In this document: positions 48,342 through 58,105 of the stretch, piece by piece
Position numbering within the stretch: position 1 is the stretch's first letter
Layout: each line of letters opens with the position of its first letter
Assembly (NCBI RefSeq): GCF_014642835.1
Contig: NZ_BMJA01000001.1
Coordinates: 429,646 to 493,645 of the forward strand
Direction: 5' to 3'
Origin: Dyella nitratireducens
GTDB lineage: Bacteria; Pseudomonadota; Gammaproteobacteria; Xanthomonadales; Rhodanobacteraceae
Length of the DNA stretch: 64,000 bases
Program-made: the position numbers and the translations under genes
Notes under the pieces: generated by a model
What the model saw: the letters and a program-made list of their open reading frames with translations, nothing else
Databases searched by the model: none
What the model was told of the DNA's origin: nothing

Positions 48342-49445
48342 ATGGCCATGACCAACCCTCGCCCGGATACGCGCTCGACCCGCTGGACCTGGATCGCGGC
48401 CATCTGGTGTGCGGGCGCTCTGTTCGAGTCGAGCCAGACCATCCTCGTCATGCACGCGATAGGTTCGCGACGATCATGGCTTGCTCCGTTCGTTGTCGAG
48501 TTCGTGTCCTGGCTGCCCTGGGCGTTGGCGACACCCTTCATTGTCGAACTTGCGCGAAGGCGGCCGATCGTTCGCGGCGCGCTCCTGAAAGCGGCGACCG
48601 CGCACCTGGCGGCCTTCGCCGTCATCAGCACGGTGGCTGAGGCGTGGGCGGCCATGCTGCGGGTTGTTTTCAACCCGTGGCACCATAGCCAGCCGCCTAG
48701 CTTTGCAAATACGTGGTACGCATCACTGACCGACCAGATCCTGACGTTCGTGATCGCCTACGCCCTGATCTCGACCGTCACCTATGTCGTGGACTCGCGC
48801 AAGAACATCGAGCGGCAGATGACGGAGACCGCTCGGCTCAATGAGGAGTTGTCGCGGGCGCAGCTCGCTGCACTGCGAGGCCAGATGGATCCGCATTTCA
48901 TGTTCAACACGCTCAATTCAGTCGTTGGCCTCGTCAGAGACCAACGCAACGACGCAGCCGTCGGAATGATTGTGGGCTTGAGCGAGTTCCTGCGTCGTGC
49001 ATCGGAAGACTCGCACCGGACGCAGGTGACCCTGGCGGAGGAAGTGGAGTACCTGCAGCGCTATATCGACATCCAGAAAGTCCGATTCGGAGACCGCCTT
49101 CGTGTCAGCCTGGACATCCCCACCGAGCTTGGGAATGCACAAGTCCCCAATCTCCTGCTGCAGCCGCTGGTGGAGAACGCCATCAAACACGGCGTCTCCA
49201 AGCGCATCGCCGGCGGGGAGATCCGCGTTGCGGGTGAGCAGCACGATGGCACGCTTCGTCTGACGGTCTACAACGACGGCCCATGGGTCCGGGAGGATCT
49301 GGAGGCCACGTCTTGCGGCGTAGGCCTCGGCAATCTGCGTACCCGTTTGCTGATCCTGCATGGCGACCGATCCGAGTTGGTGCTGCGCCCCGTCGACACG
49401 GGCGGCGTGGAGGTCGTCGTGACCTTGCCGTTCCTGGTGACGTGA
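48342..49445 (+). CDS. LytS-type sensor histidine kinase (pair 2)
   Basis: A 367-residue kinase with four membrane helices (residues about 15-150), a coiled coil (NIERQMTETARLNEELSRAQ), phospho-acceptor His185 in GQMDPHFMFNTLNS, N box LLQPLVENAIKHGV and G box CGVGLGNLRTRLLILHG. A GTG at 48339 and ATG at 48348 are alternative starts. The response regulator gene begins directly after the stop codon. Confidence 0.9.
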   Translation: MAMTNPRPDTRSTRWTWIAAIWCAGALFESSQTILVMHAIGSRRSWLAPFVVEFVSWLPWALATPFIVELARRRPIVRGALLKAATAHLAAFAVISTVAEAWAAMLRVVFNPWHHSQPPSFANTWYASLTDQILTFVIAYALISTVTYVVDSRKNIERQMTETARLNEELSRAQLAALRGQMDPHFMFNTLNSVVGLVRDQRNDAAVGMIVGLSEFLRRASEDSHRTQVTLAEEVEYLQRYIDIQKVRFGDRLRVSLDIPTELGNAQVPNLLLQPLVENAIKHGVSKRIAGGEIRVAGEQHDGTLRLTVYNDGPWVREDLEATSCGVGLGNLRTRLLILHGDRSELVLRPVDTGGVEVVVTLPFLVT

Positions 49446-50195
49446 ATGGCATCCTCTGACGGGAAATCCCCATCGATCCACGTTCTGGTCGTCGACGACG
49501 AGGCCTGGGCGCGGCGCAACCTGACGCTCCTGTTGCGCGACGATCCCGATATCGCATCGGTGATCGAATGCGGATCAGGGGTGGAGGCGATCAAGGAGAT
49601 CCGGCAATCCAGGCCCGACCTGGTATTTCTCGACGTACAAATGCCCGAATGCGACGGCTTCGACGTGCTCGAGCTGCTTGGTGCGGACATGCCCGAGACC
49701 GTGATCTTCGTGACGGCCTACGACACGTATGCGCTGCGCGCCTTCGAGGCGGGTGCGCTGGACTATCTCCTGAAGCCTTTCGACGATGCCCGCTTCCATC
49801 GCGCCCTCGCGCGCGCCAAGGAAAAGCTCGCGCACTATGCACCCACCCAACGCCGCTCGATCAGCAGGATCGCGGTCAAAAGCCGAAGCCAGACCTTGTT
49901 CCTCAATGTCTCGGACATCGATTGGATCGAAGCGGCAAGCTACTACGCCTGCCTCCATGTGGGTGCGGACACACACATATTGCGCCGCACGCTGCAGGAG
50001 CTGGAGCAGGATCTGGACGCGCGAACCTTCGCGCGCATCCACCGCTCGATCATCGTCAACCTCGACCGGGTTCGTGGGCTGGAGCTGCAGGACGGAGGCG
50101 AATACGAAGTCGTGCTGAATTCCACGATTCGCCTCCGTTTGAGTCGTCGCTACCGCAAACGCATTCAGGACCGCCTGGCAGAGAAGACTCGATAG
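49446..50195 (+). CDS. LytTR-type response regulator (pair 2)
   Basis: A 249-residue regulator: receiver with Asp63 in FLDVQMPE and VTAYDTYALRAFEAGALDYLLKPF, then a LytTR domain (SQTLFLNVSDIDWIEAASYYACLHV, FARIHRSIIVNLDRVRGL). Start codon directly follows the kinase stop (TGAATG). Targets are unknown; the lipocalin and TonB receptor genes lie convergent to it. Confidence 0.92.
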   Translation: MASSDGKSPSIHVLVVDDEAWARRNLTLLLRDDPDIASVIECGSGVEAIKEIRQSRPDLVFLDVQMPECDGFDVLELLGADMPETVIFVTAYDTYALRAFEAGALDYLLKPFDDARFHRALARAKEKLAHYAPTQRRSISRIAVKSRSQTLFLNVSDIDWIEAASYYACLHVGADTHILRRTLQELEQDLDARTFARIHRSIIVNLDRVRGLELQDGGEYEVVLNSTIRLRLSRRYRKRIQDRLAEKTR

Positions 50196-50204
50196 CGCGA
50201 TTTA

Positions 50205-50224
50205 GTCGCATTCATGCATGCGAC
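50205..50224. terminator. Hairpin between convergent genes
   Basis: GTCGCAT-TCATGC-ATGCGAC: a 7-bp perfect stem 10 bp after the regulator stop and 15 bp from the end of the lipocalin gene. No T run on either side, so it is a weak terminator candidate. Confidence 0.35.
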
Positions 50225-50238
50225 CTCGATGCACGCGT

Positions 50239-50808
50239 CTAGGAGTGAACGCGTCGCCATACCACCTCGCCATGGGCGCCTTCGGCCGCGCCGCTCGATG
50301 GCTTGGCCACGCGATAGGTCAATTCATCACCGACGATGGTGTAGCCCGAATTTCCCATCTTGCCATCCCAGTTGGGAAACGATGCGTGCACGATCTGACT
50401 GCGTATGACACTCGCATCGCCACTGATGTGGCCGTAGTGGGCATTGCTATCCATGGACGCAGCACGGTATTCGTCTGCCGTTCCCTTGGATTTGTCGTTC
50501 ACCGCGAACGGCATTCGCTTCGCCCGCACGATCTGCATCATGTAATCGCCTTGGGCATCGATAAGCCACATACCCTCCGGGTTGGGACCGTATAGCGCTA
50601 CGCGGTGGCCATCGGGGTAGACATTGTCGCAGCGGACAAGCGTCCAGGCACCAATCAATTCCTTCGGCACCATAGCGTGATCACTGGCGCTCATGTCGTG
50701 TTTCATGTCCTGTTTCATGTCCTTGCCCATCTCGTTGCTTTGCGCCAACACGCTGCCGGCGCCGAGAACCATGCAGATGGCAAACACGACGGAAGTTACG
50801 TTTTTCAT
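50239..50808 (-). CDS. Exported lipocalin-like protein
   Basis: A 189-residue protein. Signal peptide (MKNVTSVVFAICMVLGAGSVLAQ), a Met/Asp/His-rich linker (MGKDMKQDMKHDMSASDHAM) that could bind metal, then a lipocalin-5-type barrel: LIGAWTLVRCDNVYPDG, YGPNPEGMWLIDAQGDYMMQI, HYGHISGDA and LTYRVAKPSSGAAEG. Lipocalins of this type bind small hydrophobic ligands; none can be named. It lies 85 bp downstream of the TonB receptor on the same strand and may be co-transcribed. Confidence 0.75.
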   Translation of the reverse strand: MKNVTSVVFAICMVLGAGSVLAQSNEMGKDMKQDMKHDMSASDHAMVPKELIGAWTLVRCDNVYPDGHRVALYGPNPEGMWLIDAQGDYMMQIVRAKRMPFAVNDKSKGTADEYRAASMDSNAHYGHISGDASVIRSQIVHASFPNWDGKMGNSGYTIVGDELTYRVAKPSSGAAEGAHGEVVWRRVHS

Positions 50809-50893
50809 GGGTGACTCCTAGCTATGCTTGGGTGAAAAAATGCACAGGGTTGTGGCCGTGCACGATGAGAACCAGACAGGCAGATCTACGTCA

Positions 50894-52855
50894 TCAAAGG
50901 TCTGTGGTGATGTAGGCAAAGACAGTCCGTGGTGATGGCCACTGGAAAAATCCGGGCGTGTATTGCGTCGTCCACTTGTTGGTCGCCAAAACATTCTGGA
51001 TCTGCACACGAAGGCTGCTGTTCTTGCCGAAGGCAGTGAACTGGTATCGCGCGCCGAGATTCACCCGCGTCACCTCAGGTGCATAAACACCGTTGTCGAT
51101 GCTTGCCGGCGCGGTTCCGAAATGGGTCGCTGACACATCCAGCGACGCGGCCGGCCACCACCAAAGGGCGTAGTTGACGTTGCCCACGTACATCAGAAGC
51201 GGCTGGCCGATGGCGACGTCACCCACCTTCTCGGCCGCCAGGTTCGGCCCCAGGATGCTGACCCTGCCGTCAAGAACGCCGATATTGACGTGCAAGTACT
51301 TCAGCACCTCGCCCGCAACCGAGAGCTCGACGCCTTTGGCGCGCTGGACGCCGAGCTCCCGATCGACGTTGTTCGTGTCCAAATTGAAGTACGGCTTCTG
51401 AAGCTCGAAGAAGCCCGCGATGATCTTGAACTTGGGCGTCACGACATAACGTATGCCCGTATCGATTTGCCACGTCTTGGATGCGGGAAGAACAGCTCCG
51501 CTGTTCGCGGCGGAAGTCGGCGCCGCTCCGGAATTCTCCAGTCCCTGGGTGTAGCCGGCATAAACCGTCCACTGTGGCGCGAGCACAAAGGCCGCATTGC
51601 TGTAAACGCGAGGCGTATGCGCTGACACCACCGAATCCGGCGTTCCGGGAGTGACAACCGTCTCGCGATAGTTTTCGTCCTGAATACCCAGTTCAAATTC
51701 GGCGCGTTGACGCCAATCAACGTGATAGGCCGAGCCCACGCTCCACAGCTCGGCACGATCACTCGTGCGCGCCGAATACGTAAAACTCGGTTCCGGCAAC
51801 TGGACCAGCGTGCCGATCACGGTCTGGCCCTCGTCGACAACATCCTGGCCGCCGTAGCGTGCGTTGGTGTCCCGGCCGCGAGCCATGAAGGTCAGCTGCT
51901 GACGCCAGTCACCCCTTGTGAATGCGCCCGACAAGCGCACCTCACCGGAGTTGGAAGACGTGTCCTGATCCGGATATCCCACGACCAGATGCTCGGAATG
52001 GCCATTCGGTTGGACGTCGGTGTACAGATCCGCAAAGCTGACGGGATAGTCGTTGGTGGAGCGAAACACACCGGCCTTCAGCAGCCACACCTTGCTCAGC
52101 TGCGCCGATACGATGCCGCCTAGATTCGTCGTCAGATTGCGGCCTTGCGCCCAATTCTGGCCAAAGTAGTTTTTGGAAATGGTAGGCGGCAGGAAATCAC
52201 CCGCCGTGAAGAACAGCGGAAATGTCTTTGCGTCATTCGTTTTCTGCCAGTCGACAATCGCGCGCACGGTGATCTTGTCGTTCGGTGACCACAGCGGGGT
52301 CGCGCCGATGCTTGTTACATTCGACGTGTAGCCAGGATAAGGGCCGTAGGACGTCGTCTGCGTGCTGACTTGTGTGCTCACGCCCATCGGCACAACGAGC
52401 TCGTTGCCGATCAAGGGGAGGCTGCCGTCGACACTGACACCGCGGGCCTCATAAGGGCCGACACTTGCAATGATCGTCGCACTGGGCACGTCGCCTCCGG
52501 CATGGCGGAGGTCGTAATCCACGATGCCGGTCGGCGCGGGAAAGCTATAGCCGATTTCGCTCACACCCGCCTTGATGGTCGAACCCTCGACCACACGATT
52601 GGACAATGCACCTTGTTGATCGAAGTAAAGACCATCGATGCGCACATTGCCGGCTGCTTGCGGGTTGAACCCACGCACCAGGCCCGGGCTATAGATGCCC
52701 ACCGATTCCAATCCGAGCGTTAATCCATAGGCGTCATCAGCGGCGGAGACGGGATTATCGGAGGCGTGCTGAGCGTTGACTGCGGTCGCCTGGAAGATCG
52801 CAGCGGCAATGATTACGACAGAGAATGTCCGACTCTTCGTCGATGTAACGCGCAT
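50894..52855 (-). CDS. TonB-dependent receptor with shortened plug
   Basis: A 653-residue outer-membrane receptor. A signal peptide (to ATAVNAQ) is followed quickly by a short plug with VRGFNPQAAGNVRIDGLYFDQQG; a classical TonB box and the usual first half of the plug are not evident. The barrel follows with many aromatic strands and ends RTVFAYITTDL. Receptors with GLYFDQQG-type plugs are often annotated as iron-complex receptors in Sphingomonas- and xanthomonad-like bacteria. The substrate is unknown. GC-rich codon use matches the chromosome. Confidence 0.8.
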   Translation of the reverse strand: MRVTSTKSRTFSVVIIAAAIFQATAVNAQHASDNPVSAADDAYGLTLGLESVGIYSPGLVRGFNPQAAGNVRIDGLYFDQQGALSNRVVEGSTIKAGVSEIGYSFPAPTGIVDYDLRHAGGDVPSATIIASVGPYEARGVSVDGSLPLIGNELVVPMGVSTQVSTQTTSYGPYPGYTSNVTSIGATPLWSPNDKITVRAIVDWQKTNDAKTFPLFFTAGDFLPPTISKNYFGQNWAQGRNLTTNLGGIVSAQLSKVWLLKAGVFRSTNDYPVSFADLYTDVQPNGHSEHLVVGYPDQDTSSNSGEVRLSGAFTRGDWRQQLTFMARGRDTNARYGGQDVVDEGQTVIGTLVQLPEPSFTYSARTSDRAELWSVGSAYHVDWRQRAEFELGIQDENYRETVVTPGTPDSVVSAHTPRVYSNAAFVLAPQWTVYAGYTQGLENSGAAPTSAANSGAVLPASKTWQIDTGIRYVVTPKFKIIAGFFELQKPYFNLDTNNVDRELGVQRAKGVELSVAGEVLKYLHVNIGVLDGRVSILGPNLAAEKVGDVAIGQPLLMYVGNVNYALWWWPAASLDVSATHFGTAPASIDNGVYAPEVTRVNLGARYQFTAFGKNSSLRVQIQNVLATNKWTTQYTPGFFQWPSPRTVFAYITTDL

Positions 52856-53088
52856 AATGCCCCGCTCCGGATTCGCGCATCAAACTTGCGTGATGTCGTG
52901 AACACGAGTGTAGGTGCGCGGGCGGGATCGACATACACCGCTTGCTGCAGTAAAACGGCCGCTTGCTGCAAGAGCCTGCAGGCAACCCAGTCGTGGGAGA
53001 CGGTTCGAGGCTGAGGTATGCCTACGTTTTTCGAGCTTTTCAAGGATGAGCTTTTTCGCGGCCAATACTTAGCATTTTTTACCTCAAC

Positions 53089-53489
53089 GTCATTCCGGCG
53101 AAGGCCTACTGCTGTCCGGGGAAATTTTGCGGAAAAAGTAGCGAGTACTTAAGGGGCAACACATTGGCATGATTCGCGCAGCAAGCGACTTTAAAAAAGT
53201 TTGTTCAACGCGATATCCACGAGTGAACCGGAAATGCCCCCTCCCCTGCGTGCAGGGGAGGGCTGGGGTGGGGTGAGGCGAGCGAAGCTCGCTTCCCGCT
53301 ACGCGGGAATGGATACGAGACATGATGGAATCTCTGGCGAGGTTGCTTCACCCCACCCCAACCCTCCCCTACTACACGCAGGGGAGGGGGCCGATCCGGC
53401 AAGCTAAAAACTTCCCCGGACAGCAATGGGCGAAGACCGAAATCCATGGCGAATGCGAAGCATGGATTCCGGCCTTCGCCGGCGTGTGA
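53089..53489. repeat. Composite nested repeat region
   Basis: Outer: half copies of the CGTCATTCCGGCG family at 53089 and about 53452-53489. Next: inverted arms TGCTGTCCGGGGAA (53110-53123) and TTCCCCGGACAGCA (53411-53424). Inner: arms CCCTCCCCTGCGTGCAGGGG and AACCCTCCCCTACTACACGC...GGGGAGGG around the hairpin GCGAGCGAAGCTCGC. The 639-bp gap 52856-53494 shows no gene. Near its left end GGCCGCTTGCTGCA-like units are repeated (52940-52980), close to the TonB receptor promoter. Confidence 0.65.
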
Positions 53490-53494
53490 CGCAA

Positions 53495-54688
53495 TCAGCC
53501 AGGCACGCGGCCACTCCATCGCCGCGCCAAAACCTGCGTGGCAAAGTGCAACCCCGGTTTCGGGTCATCCAAACGGAAAGAGTGAAAATGTGCTCCAGCC
53601 CACTGCAGCAGAATGGCCGGCAGCGGACCGCGTGCTTGCGCGCTTTGTGCGCGAACGGTGTTGAAGTCTCGATAGAAGTCGACGCAGCCGGCGCCCACCT
53701 TATAGTCGCGCGTCGCCTGATGCACCGGTAAGCCGAGCGCATCCTGATACGCCATTTCGCAAACGTTGACGCCGCAACGCGCCGCAAACTCCACGTATGT
53801 CCAAGCGCGCGTATTGACCTCAAGAATACGGTAAACGCCATCGCGCTTATCGCGTTTGAACTCAGCGCTGAAAATCCCGCGATAATTCAACGCCGCCAAC
53901 AGCCGCGTGACGTCAGCGACCGGTGTTTGCAGCTGTTCAAGCGGAATGCTTCGGCAGTACGAACTGTTACCGAAATCCGGCGGTGAAATACGAATGCGTT
54001 GGCGCGCAAACAAGCCGGTCATTTCGCCGCTTCCATCGCGAAAGCCGTCAACAAAATAATGATCCGACGCCGTGCCGGGTACGTATTCCTGCACCATCAG
54101 GCGGAAGCCCTGATCGTGCAGGCGTCGCCATGCAGCATGCAATTCATCTTTGCGCGTGACCCAGATTCCTTTCACGCCAGTAACATCGCTGAATTTTTGC
54201 GAGTTCACCGGCTTGATGAAAACGCGGTCGAGCTCATCGAAAGGGATCGCCTCAATATCAGTATCGCATTCGATGCAAAAGGTACGTGGGTGCGGAATAT
54301 GCACACTTTCCAGAAACGCGGAAAAACGCGATTTGTCCTGAAGTATTTCCTGCGTTTCACGCGAGCTTGTGCTGAGAAAATAGCGCGACGCCAATTCGGT
54401 ATTTGGAAGGTCCGTAAGCCACAGCGCGGCATCGTCGGCACCGGCAATCAATACGGCTTTTTGCAGCGGCATATGGCGCAGCAGCTCATAAGCGTGCGGC
54501 CCGAGTGAGCCATCCCACGCATTTTTTCCGGGTGTGGGACGATACCAACGCGAGTGGGTAACGTGATCGGAAGCCGGACACGCGACATAGGCTGGAATAC
54601 CGGCCATCGTTAGACAACGCAAAATACCCAGCGCAGTCGGGCCGCGGCCCAACACGATCGCCGGCACGCGGTAATCCCCTTTCCCCAT
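53495..54688 (-). CDS. ATP-grasp enzyme of unknown specificity
   Basis: A 397-residue protein with a PreATP-like N-terminal domain (VPAIVLGRGPTALGILRCL, VLIAGADDAALWL), then an ATP-grasp fold: FIKPVNSQKFSDVTGVKGIW (nucleotide-binding Lys and loop), LMVQEYVPGTASDHYFVDGF, and GIFSAEFKRDKRDGVYRILEVNTRAWTY with the metal-binding Glu and Asn. Such carboxylate-amine ligases build peptides, polyamines or cell-wall links. Similar proteins are annotated as carbamoyl-phosphate-synthase-like. No biosynthetic partner is adjacent, so the substrate is open. Confidence 0.8.
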   Translation of the reverse strand: MGKGDYRVPAIVLGRGPTALGILRCLTMAGIPAYVACPASDHVTHSRWYRPTPGKNAWDGSLGPHAYELLRHMPLQKAVLIAGADDAALWLTDLPNTELASRYFLSTSSRETQEILQDKSRFSAFLESVHIPHPRTFCIECDTDIEAIPFDELDRVFIKPVNSQKFSDVTGVKGIWVTRKDELHAAWRRLHDQGFRLMVQEYVPGTASDHYFVDGFRDGSGEMTGLFARQRIRISPPDFGNSSYCRSIPLEQLQTPVADVTRLLAALNYRGIFSAEFKRDKRDGVYRILEVNTRAWTYVEFAARCGVNVCEMAYQDALGLPVHQATRDYKVGAGCVDFYRDFNTVRAQSAQARGPLPAILLQWAGAHFHSFRLDDPKPGLHFATQVLARRWSGRVPG

Positions 54689-54875
54689 GGCACGCTCCGG
54701 TATACGGTGTTACCAGATAGCCGTCACAGTTGTGATCGACGAGGCATGCTAGCACCGCGTGGGGAGGCTCCTGCAACGAGTAAGAACTTGCGAGCGGCGG
54801 CCGCATGAGGCTGTCCTAGTTGTTACAGCATCGTAGGAAAATCGAAGTTCACGACAATGCTGTTTCAGAGCGAGT

Positions 54876-54949
54876 CGTCATTCCGGCGAACGAAGGCCGG
54901 AATCCATGGCCAGTACGAAGCATGGATTCCGGCCTTCGCCGGAATGACG
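54876..54949. repeat. CGTCATTCCGGCG palindromic repeat, short variant
   Basis: Arms CGTCATTCCGGCGAACGAAGG / CCTTCGCCGGAATGACG-like, with inner stem ATCCATG...CATGGAT; about 45 bp shorter than the full type. The DNA right of it (to about 55010) is similar to DNA at 63.81-63.87 kb. The 410-bp gap 54689-55098 has no gene. Confidence 0.75.
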
Positions 54950-55098
54950 ACTCGCTTCGAAATGAAGTCGACGTAACCCCGGATTTCGATGGCATGGCGG
55001 GAAAAAACTCGTCCGCAGACTCCAATCGCTGCACCAGCTCCTTCTGAAAGCATCCCAGGCAAAAACTAGCCACCTTTCAATTACGTCCGTCTGCGGCC

Positions 55099-56226
55099 CT
55101 ACCCCGCAAAAATCAAAAACAGATAAGCCAGAAACAAGATCAGATGGACGCCACCTTGAAGAATATTGGTGCGTCCGCTGGAAAAGGTCACCATGCACAA
55201 CCCGAGGGTGAGCACAAACAACATCAAGTCAGTGTGCTCCAATCCCAGCCGCACCGGATGCTGTGTCAATTCGCTGATCACGATGATGGCTGGAATGGTC
55301 AGGCCAATGGTCGATAACACCGAACCCAGAAAAATATTCATCGACCGCTGCAGATTGTTCCGACCCGCGGCGCGCACAGCGCCGATGATTTCCGGCGTGG
55401 CCACCAAAACGGCCATGGCGAGTCCTGCCAGCGCGGCCGGCTTGCCCATGGTTTCGACAACATAGTCCACGGGCGGCGCCAGCTTCTCCGCCAGATACAC
55501 CACTAGCGACATATAGATCACCAGCAGAATCACGTGCAGCGCGAGTGGCGAGTCGGAATGCGCGGCTTCTTCGGGAGCCTCGCTTTCGTCTGTCACCGTG
55601 TTCTGTATGGTGAAATACGCACGATGCCGGCTGGTCTGCAGCGCCAGGAACGCTACGTAAAGCCCCAGGGAAACGGTCGCCACAAAGATCTTCTGTGCCG
55701 CGGACAGCCTCGGCGGACCCGATGTCGTCGCGATGAAATCCGGCATCACCAGGCACAACACGCCCAGCGGAATAATCACGCCAAGATACGTATTGGCACC
55801 CTGCAGGTTGTAATACTGCTCACGATAACGCCAGCCACCCAGCAGCAGAGAGAGGCCGACCATGCCATTGAGCACGATCATGGTCACGGCGAACAAGGTA
55901 TCGCGCGCCAGGGTTGGGTTGTTTTCCCCATGCAGCATGATGGCGGTGATGCTGACCACCTCGATCGACGTGATGCACAGGGTGAGAATCAGCGTGCCAT
56001 AGGGCTCACCCAGCTTTTCGGCCAGTCCCTCGGCATGGCGCACCACGGCCAGCGCGGAGCCGAGCACCACCGAGAACAGCCAGAAGAAGATCAGGGCAAG
56101 GCGATAAAGGCTGGACAAGCCGCCGAATAACGCATCGCCGAATAGATAGAACGCCAGAGTCGTGAGCGCGCTGATGGCAAGAAAGCGCTCTCTGCGCAGC
56201 AACGCCAATACGCCAATCGTCTGCAT
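55099..56226 (-). CDS. ChaA-like Ca2+(Na+)/H+ antiporter
   Basis: A 375-residue inner-membrane protein with about eleven helices. The two CaCA repeats are recognisable: GEPYGTLILTLCITSIEVVSI (first acidic motif) and AVLVATPEIIGAVRAAGRNN (second), each with the exchanger Glu. The loop between halves has an acidic stretch (TDESEAPEEAAHSD), as in ChaA. It would export calcium or sodium at alkaline pH. ATG 56226 follows GGGGAG; GTG 56241 is the alternative. Confidence 0.88.
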   Translation of the reverse strand: MQTIGVLALLRRERFLAISALTTLAFYLFGDALFGGLSSLYRLALIFFWLFSVVLGSALAVVRHAEGLAEKLGEPYGTLILTLCITSIEVVSITAIMLHGENNPTLARDTLFAVTMIVLNGMVGLSLLLGGWRYREQYYNLQGANTYLGVIIPLGVLCLVMPDFIATTSGPPRLSAAQKIFVATVSLGLYVAFLALQTSRHRAYFTIQNTVTDESEAPEEAAHSDSPLALHVILLVIYMSLVVYLAEKLAPPVDYVVETMGKPAALAGLAMAVLVATPEIIGAVRAAGRNNLQRSMNIFLGSVLSTIGLTIPAIIVISELTQHPVRLGLEHTDLMLFVLTLGLCMVTFSSGRTNILQGGVHLILFLAYLFLIFAG

Positions 56227-56431
56227 GGCACTCCCCGTCACATGAAGCGGTCGCTACAGGACATACGGCCAAAGCGTGATTGCGCGAGAGAGGTTAAACG
56301 CGGCTCCCGGCCCTGTCAAAAGCGGTGGTCACACGGAAAAACGGGACGATGGTAGCCAACCTAACTCAGTTACCTCGATCCCTGAGATATCCCCACATTT
56401 TTCGTCCCAACGATGCCGATTCAGCGCGTGC

Positions 56432-56551
56432 CGTCATTCCGGCGAAAGCCGGAATCCAGTGTAAATAAGCGTCCGAAGGACACGATATTTTTTATGTTGG
56501 GTGCTTCGCACAGCATATCGGAACTGGATTCCGGCTTTCGCCGGAATGACG
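56432..56551. repeat. CGTCATTCCGGCG palindromic repeat, copy 4
   Basis: A full element with about 29-bp outer arms. The inner stem is degraded on one side (GTCCGAAGGACAC versus GTGCTTCGCAC). It lies in the 555-bp gap 56227-56781 between divergent genes; apart from it I see no gene there. Confidence 0.85.
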
Positions 56552-56781
56552 AGCAAAGACATCACGCATCTATCTCTTTGAATTTTTGGCGTCGTTGGCC
56601 AAAAAACGCGGGGATACCTCAGCCCCACCCCGTTTTCGGATGCCCTGCCCCGGCCATATCCAACTGCCAACCGAGAGTGCTCTCGATACGGCACCGGATA
56701 GGTTTACGATAGCCCCAGGGAGGCCGGTCGGCCGAAGTCAGACGCCACAACATGGCGTCGATGACACAAGGGGAAAACGGA

Positions 56782-58095
56782 GTGTTTGCCTATTATCTCG
56801 AACTGGCTGTTCGCAGCTTGCGGCGAAGCCCTGGCCTTACGGCACTGATGATCCTGGCGATCGGCTTTGGCGTGGCCGCGTCCATGACGATGTATTCGGT
56901 ATTTCGCGGCGTGTCTGCTGATCCGATTCCGTGGAAGTCGTCGCAACTGTTCGTGCCGCAAATCGATGCTTGGGGGCCTGGCCACGGTGAAAATGGCGAG
57001 CCGCCCACCATGCTGACCTATATCGATGCCATGGCGCTGACGCGTCAACATCGGGCCTTTCGCCAATCGGCGATCGTTGCGATGTGGCGCTCGATCATGC
57101 CGCCGAGTACCAGCCCATCCGACAGCCTGATCGAGACCCGGGGCTATGCGGTCGACAACGAATTTTTCCCCATGCTGGATGTGCCGTTCCACTACGGCAG
57201 CGGCTGGAGTACCGACGATGACGCGCATCAAATCCCGGTGATGGTGATCAGCGATCACTTCAACCAAGAGATGTTCGGCGGCGGCAACAGCGTCGGCAAG
57301 ACCATCGACATCGGCAACCATGCCTATCGCATCGTGGGTATTACCAGGCACTGGAACCCGCAACCGGAATTCTTCGCACTTTTCAGGTACCAAGCGGACG
57401 AGCCGGACTTTTTCCTGCCGGTTCAATTCGCCGTTGCAAATAACGTCGTCAGCGACAACCGCGCTAATTGCAAGGACGGTCCCTATCCAGGCACCGACTT
57501 CGCGGCGCTTCTGCGCTCGGACTGTACATGGCTCTCCTACATGGTTGAGTTGGATAGTCCAGCGGCCGCGCAGGCCTATCGGCAATACCTCGATGCTTAT
57601 GCAAGCGAACAGCAACAGATCGGCCGCTTCCCGTGGAGGCCAAACAACCGTCTGCGTGACGTGCCGGCATTTCTCGACTATCAGCATGTGGTGCCCAGCA
57701 ATACCCGGGTGTCGCTATTGGTTGCGCAAGGCCTGCTGGTCGTATGCCTGGTGAACACCGTGGGACTGCTGCTGGCCAAATTCCTACGGCGCAGCGGTGA
57801 GATCGCCGTACGGCGTGCACTCGGTGCATCACGCGCGTCCATCTATGCGCAATTCCTCACCGAGGCGGGTGTAATAGGCGTCGGAGGTGGTCTCCTCGGA
57901 CTGCTGTTCACGGCTATCGGCGTGCTCAGTGTCGGCGTGGTGATGCCGGCACGGCTCGCCGTGTTGGCGCGGATCGACCCCGCGTTGTTGTTGCTTACGC
58001 TGCTGCTTGCCGTGACAGCCACCCTGCTTGCCGCTGTCTACCCTACGTATCGGGCATCGCGTGTGCCGCCTGCGTTGCAGCTCAAGGCACCATGA
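56782..58095 (+). CDS. MacB/FtsX-type ABC transporter permease, first of two
   Basis: A 437-residue protein starting at GTG 56782 (AAGGGG upstream; ATG 56752 is an alternative). An N-terminal helix (LTALMILAIGFGVAASMTMYSVF), a long periplasmic MacB-PCD-like domain (to about 310), and three C-terminal helices with the FtsX signature RRSGEIAVRRALGASRASIYAQFLTEA. Such permeases act with a MacB-type ATPase in export or envelope signalling. No ATPase gene lies beside it in this window, which is unusual. Confidence 0.85.
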   Translation: MFAYYLELAVRSLRRSPGLTALMILAIGFGVAASMTMYSVFRGVSADPIPWKSSQLFVPQIDAWGPGHGENGEPPTMLTYIDAMALTRQHRAFRQSAIVAMWRSIMPPSTSPSDSLIETRGYAVDNEFFPMLDVPFHYGSGWSTDDDAHQIPVMVISDHFNQEMFGGGNSVGKTIDIGNHAYRIVGITRHWNPQPEFFALFRYQADEPDFFLPVQFAVANNVVSDNRANCKDGPYPGTDFAALLRSDCTWLSYMVELDSPAAAQAYRQYLDAYASEQQQIGRFPWRPNNRLRDVPAFLDYQHVVPSNTRVSLLVAQGLLVVCLVNTVGLLLAKFLRRSGEIAVRRALGASRASIYAQFLTEAGVIGVGGGLLGLLFTAIGVLSVGVVMPARLAVLARIDPALLLLTLLLAVTATLLAAVYPTYRASRVPPALQLKAP

Positions 58096-58105
58096 GGATC
58101 ATGTC

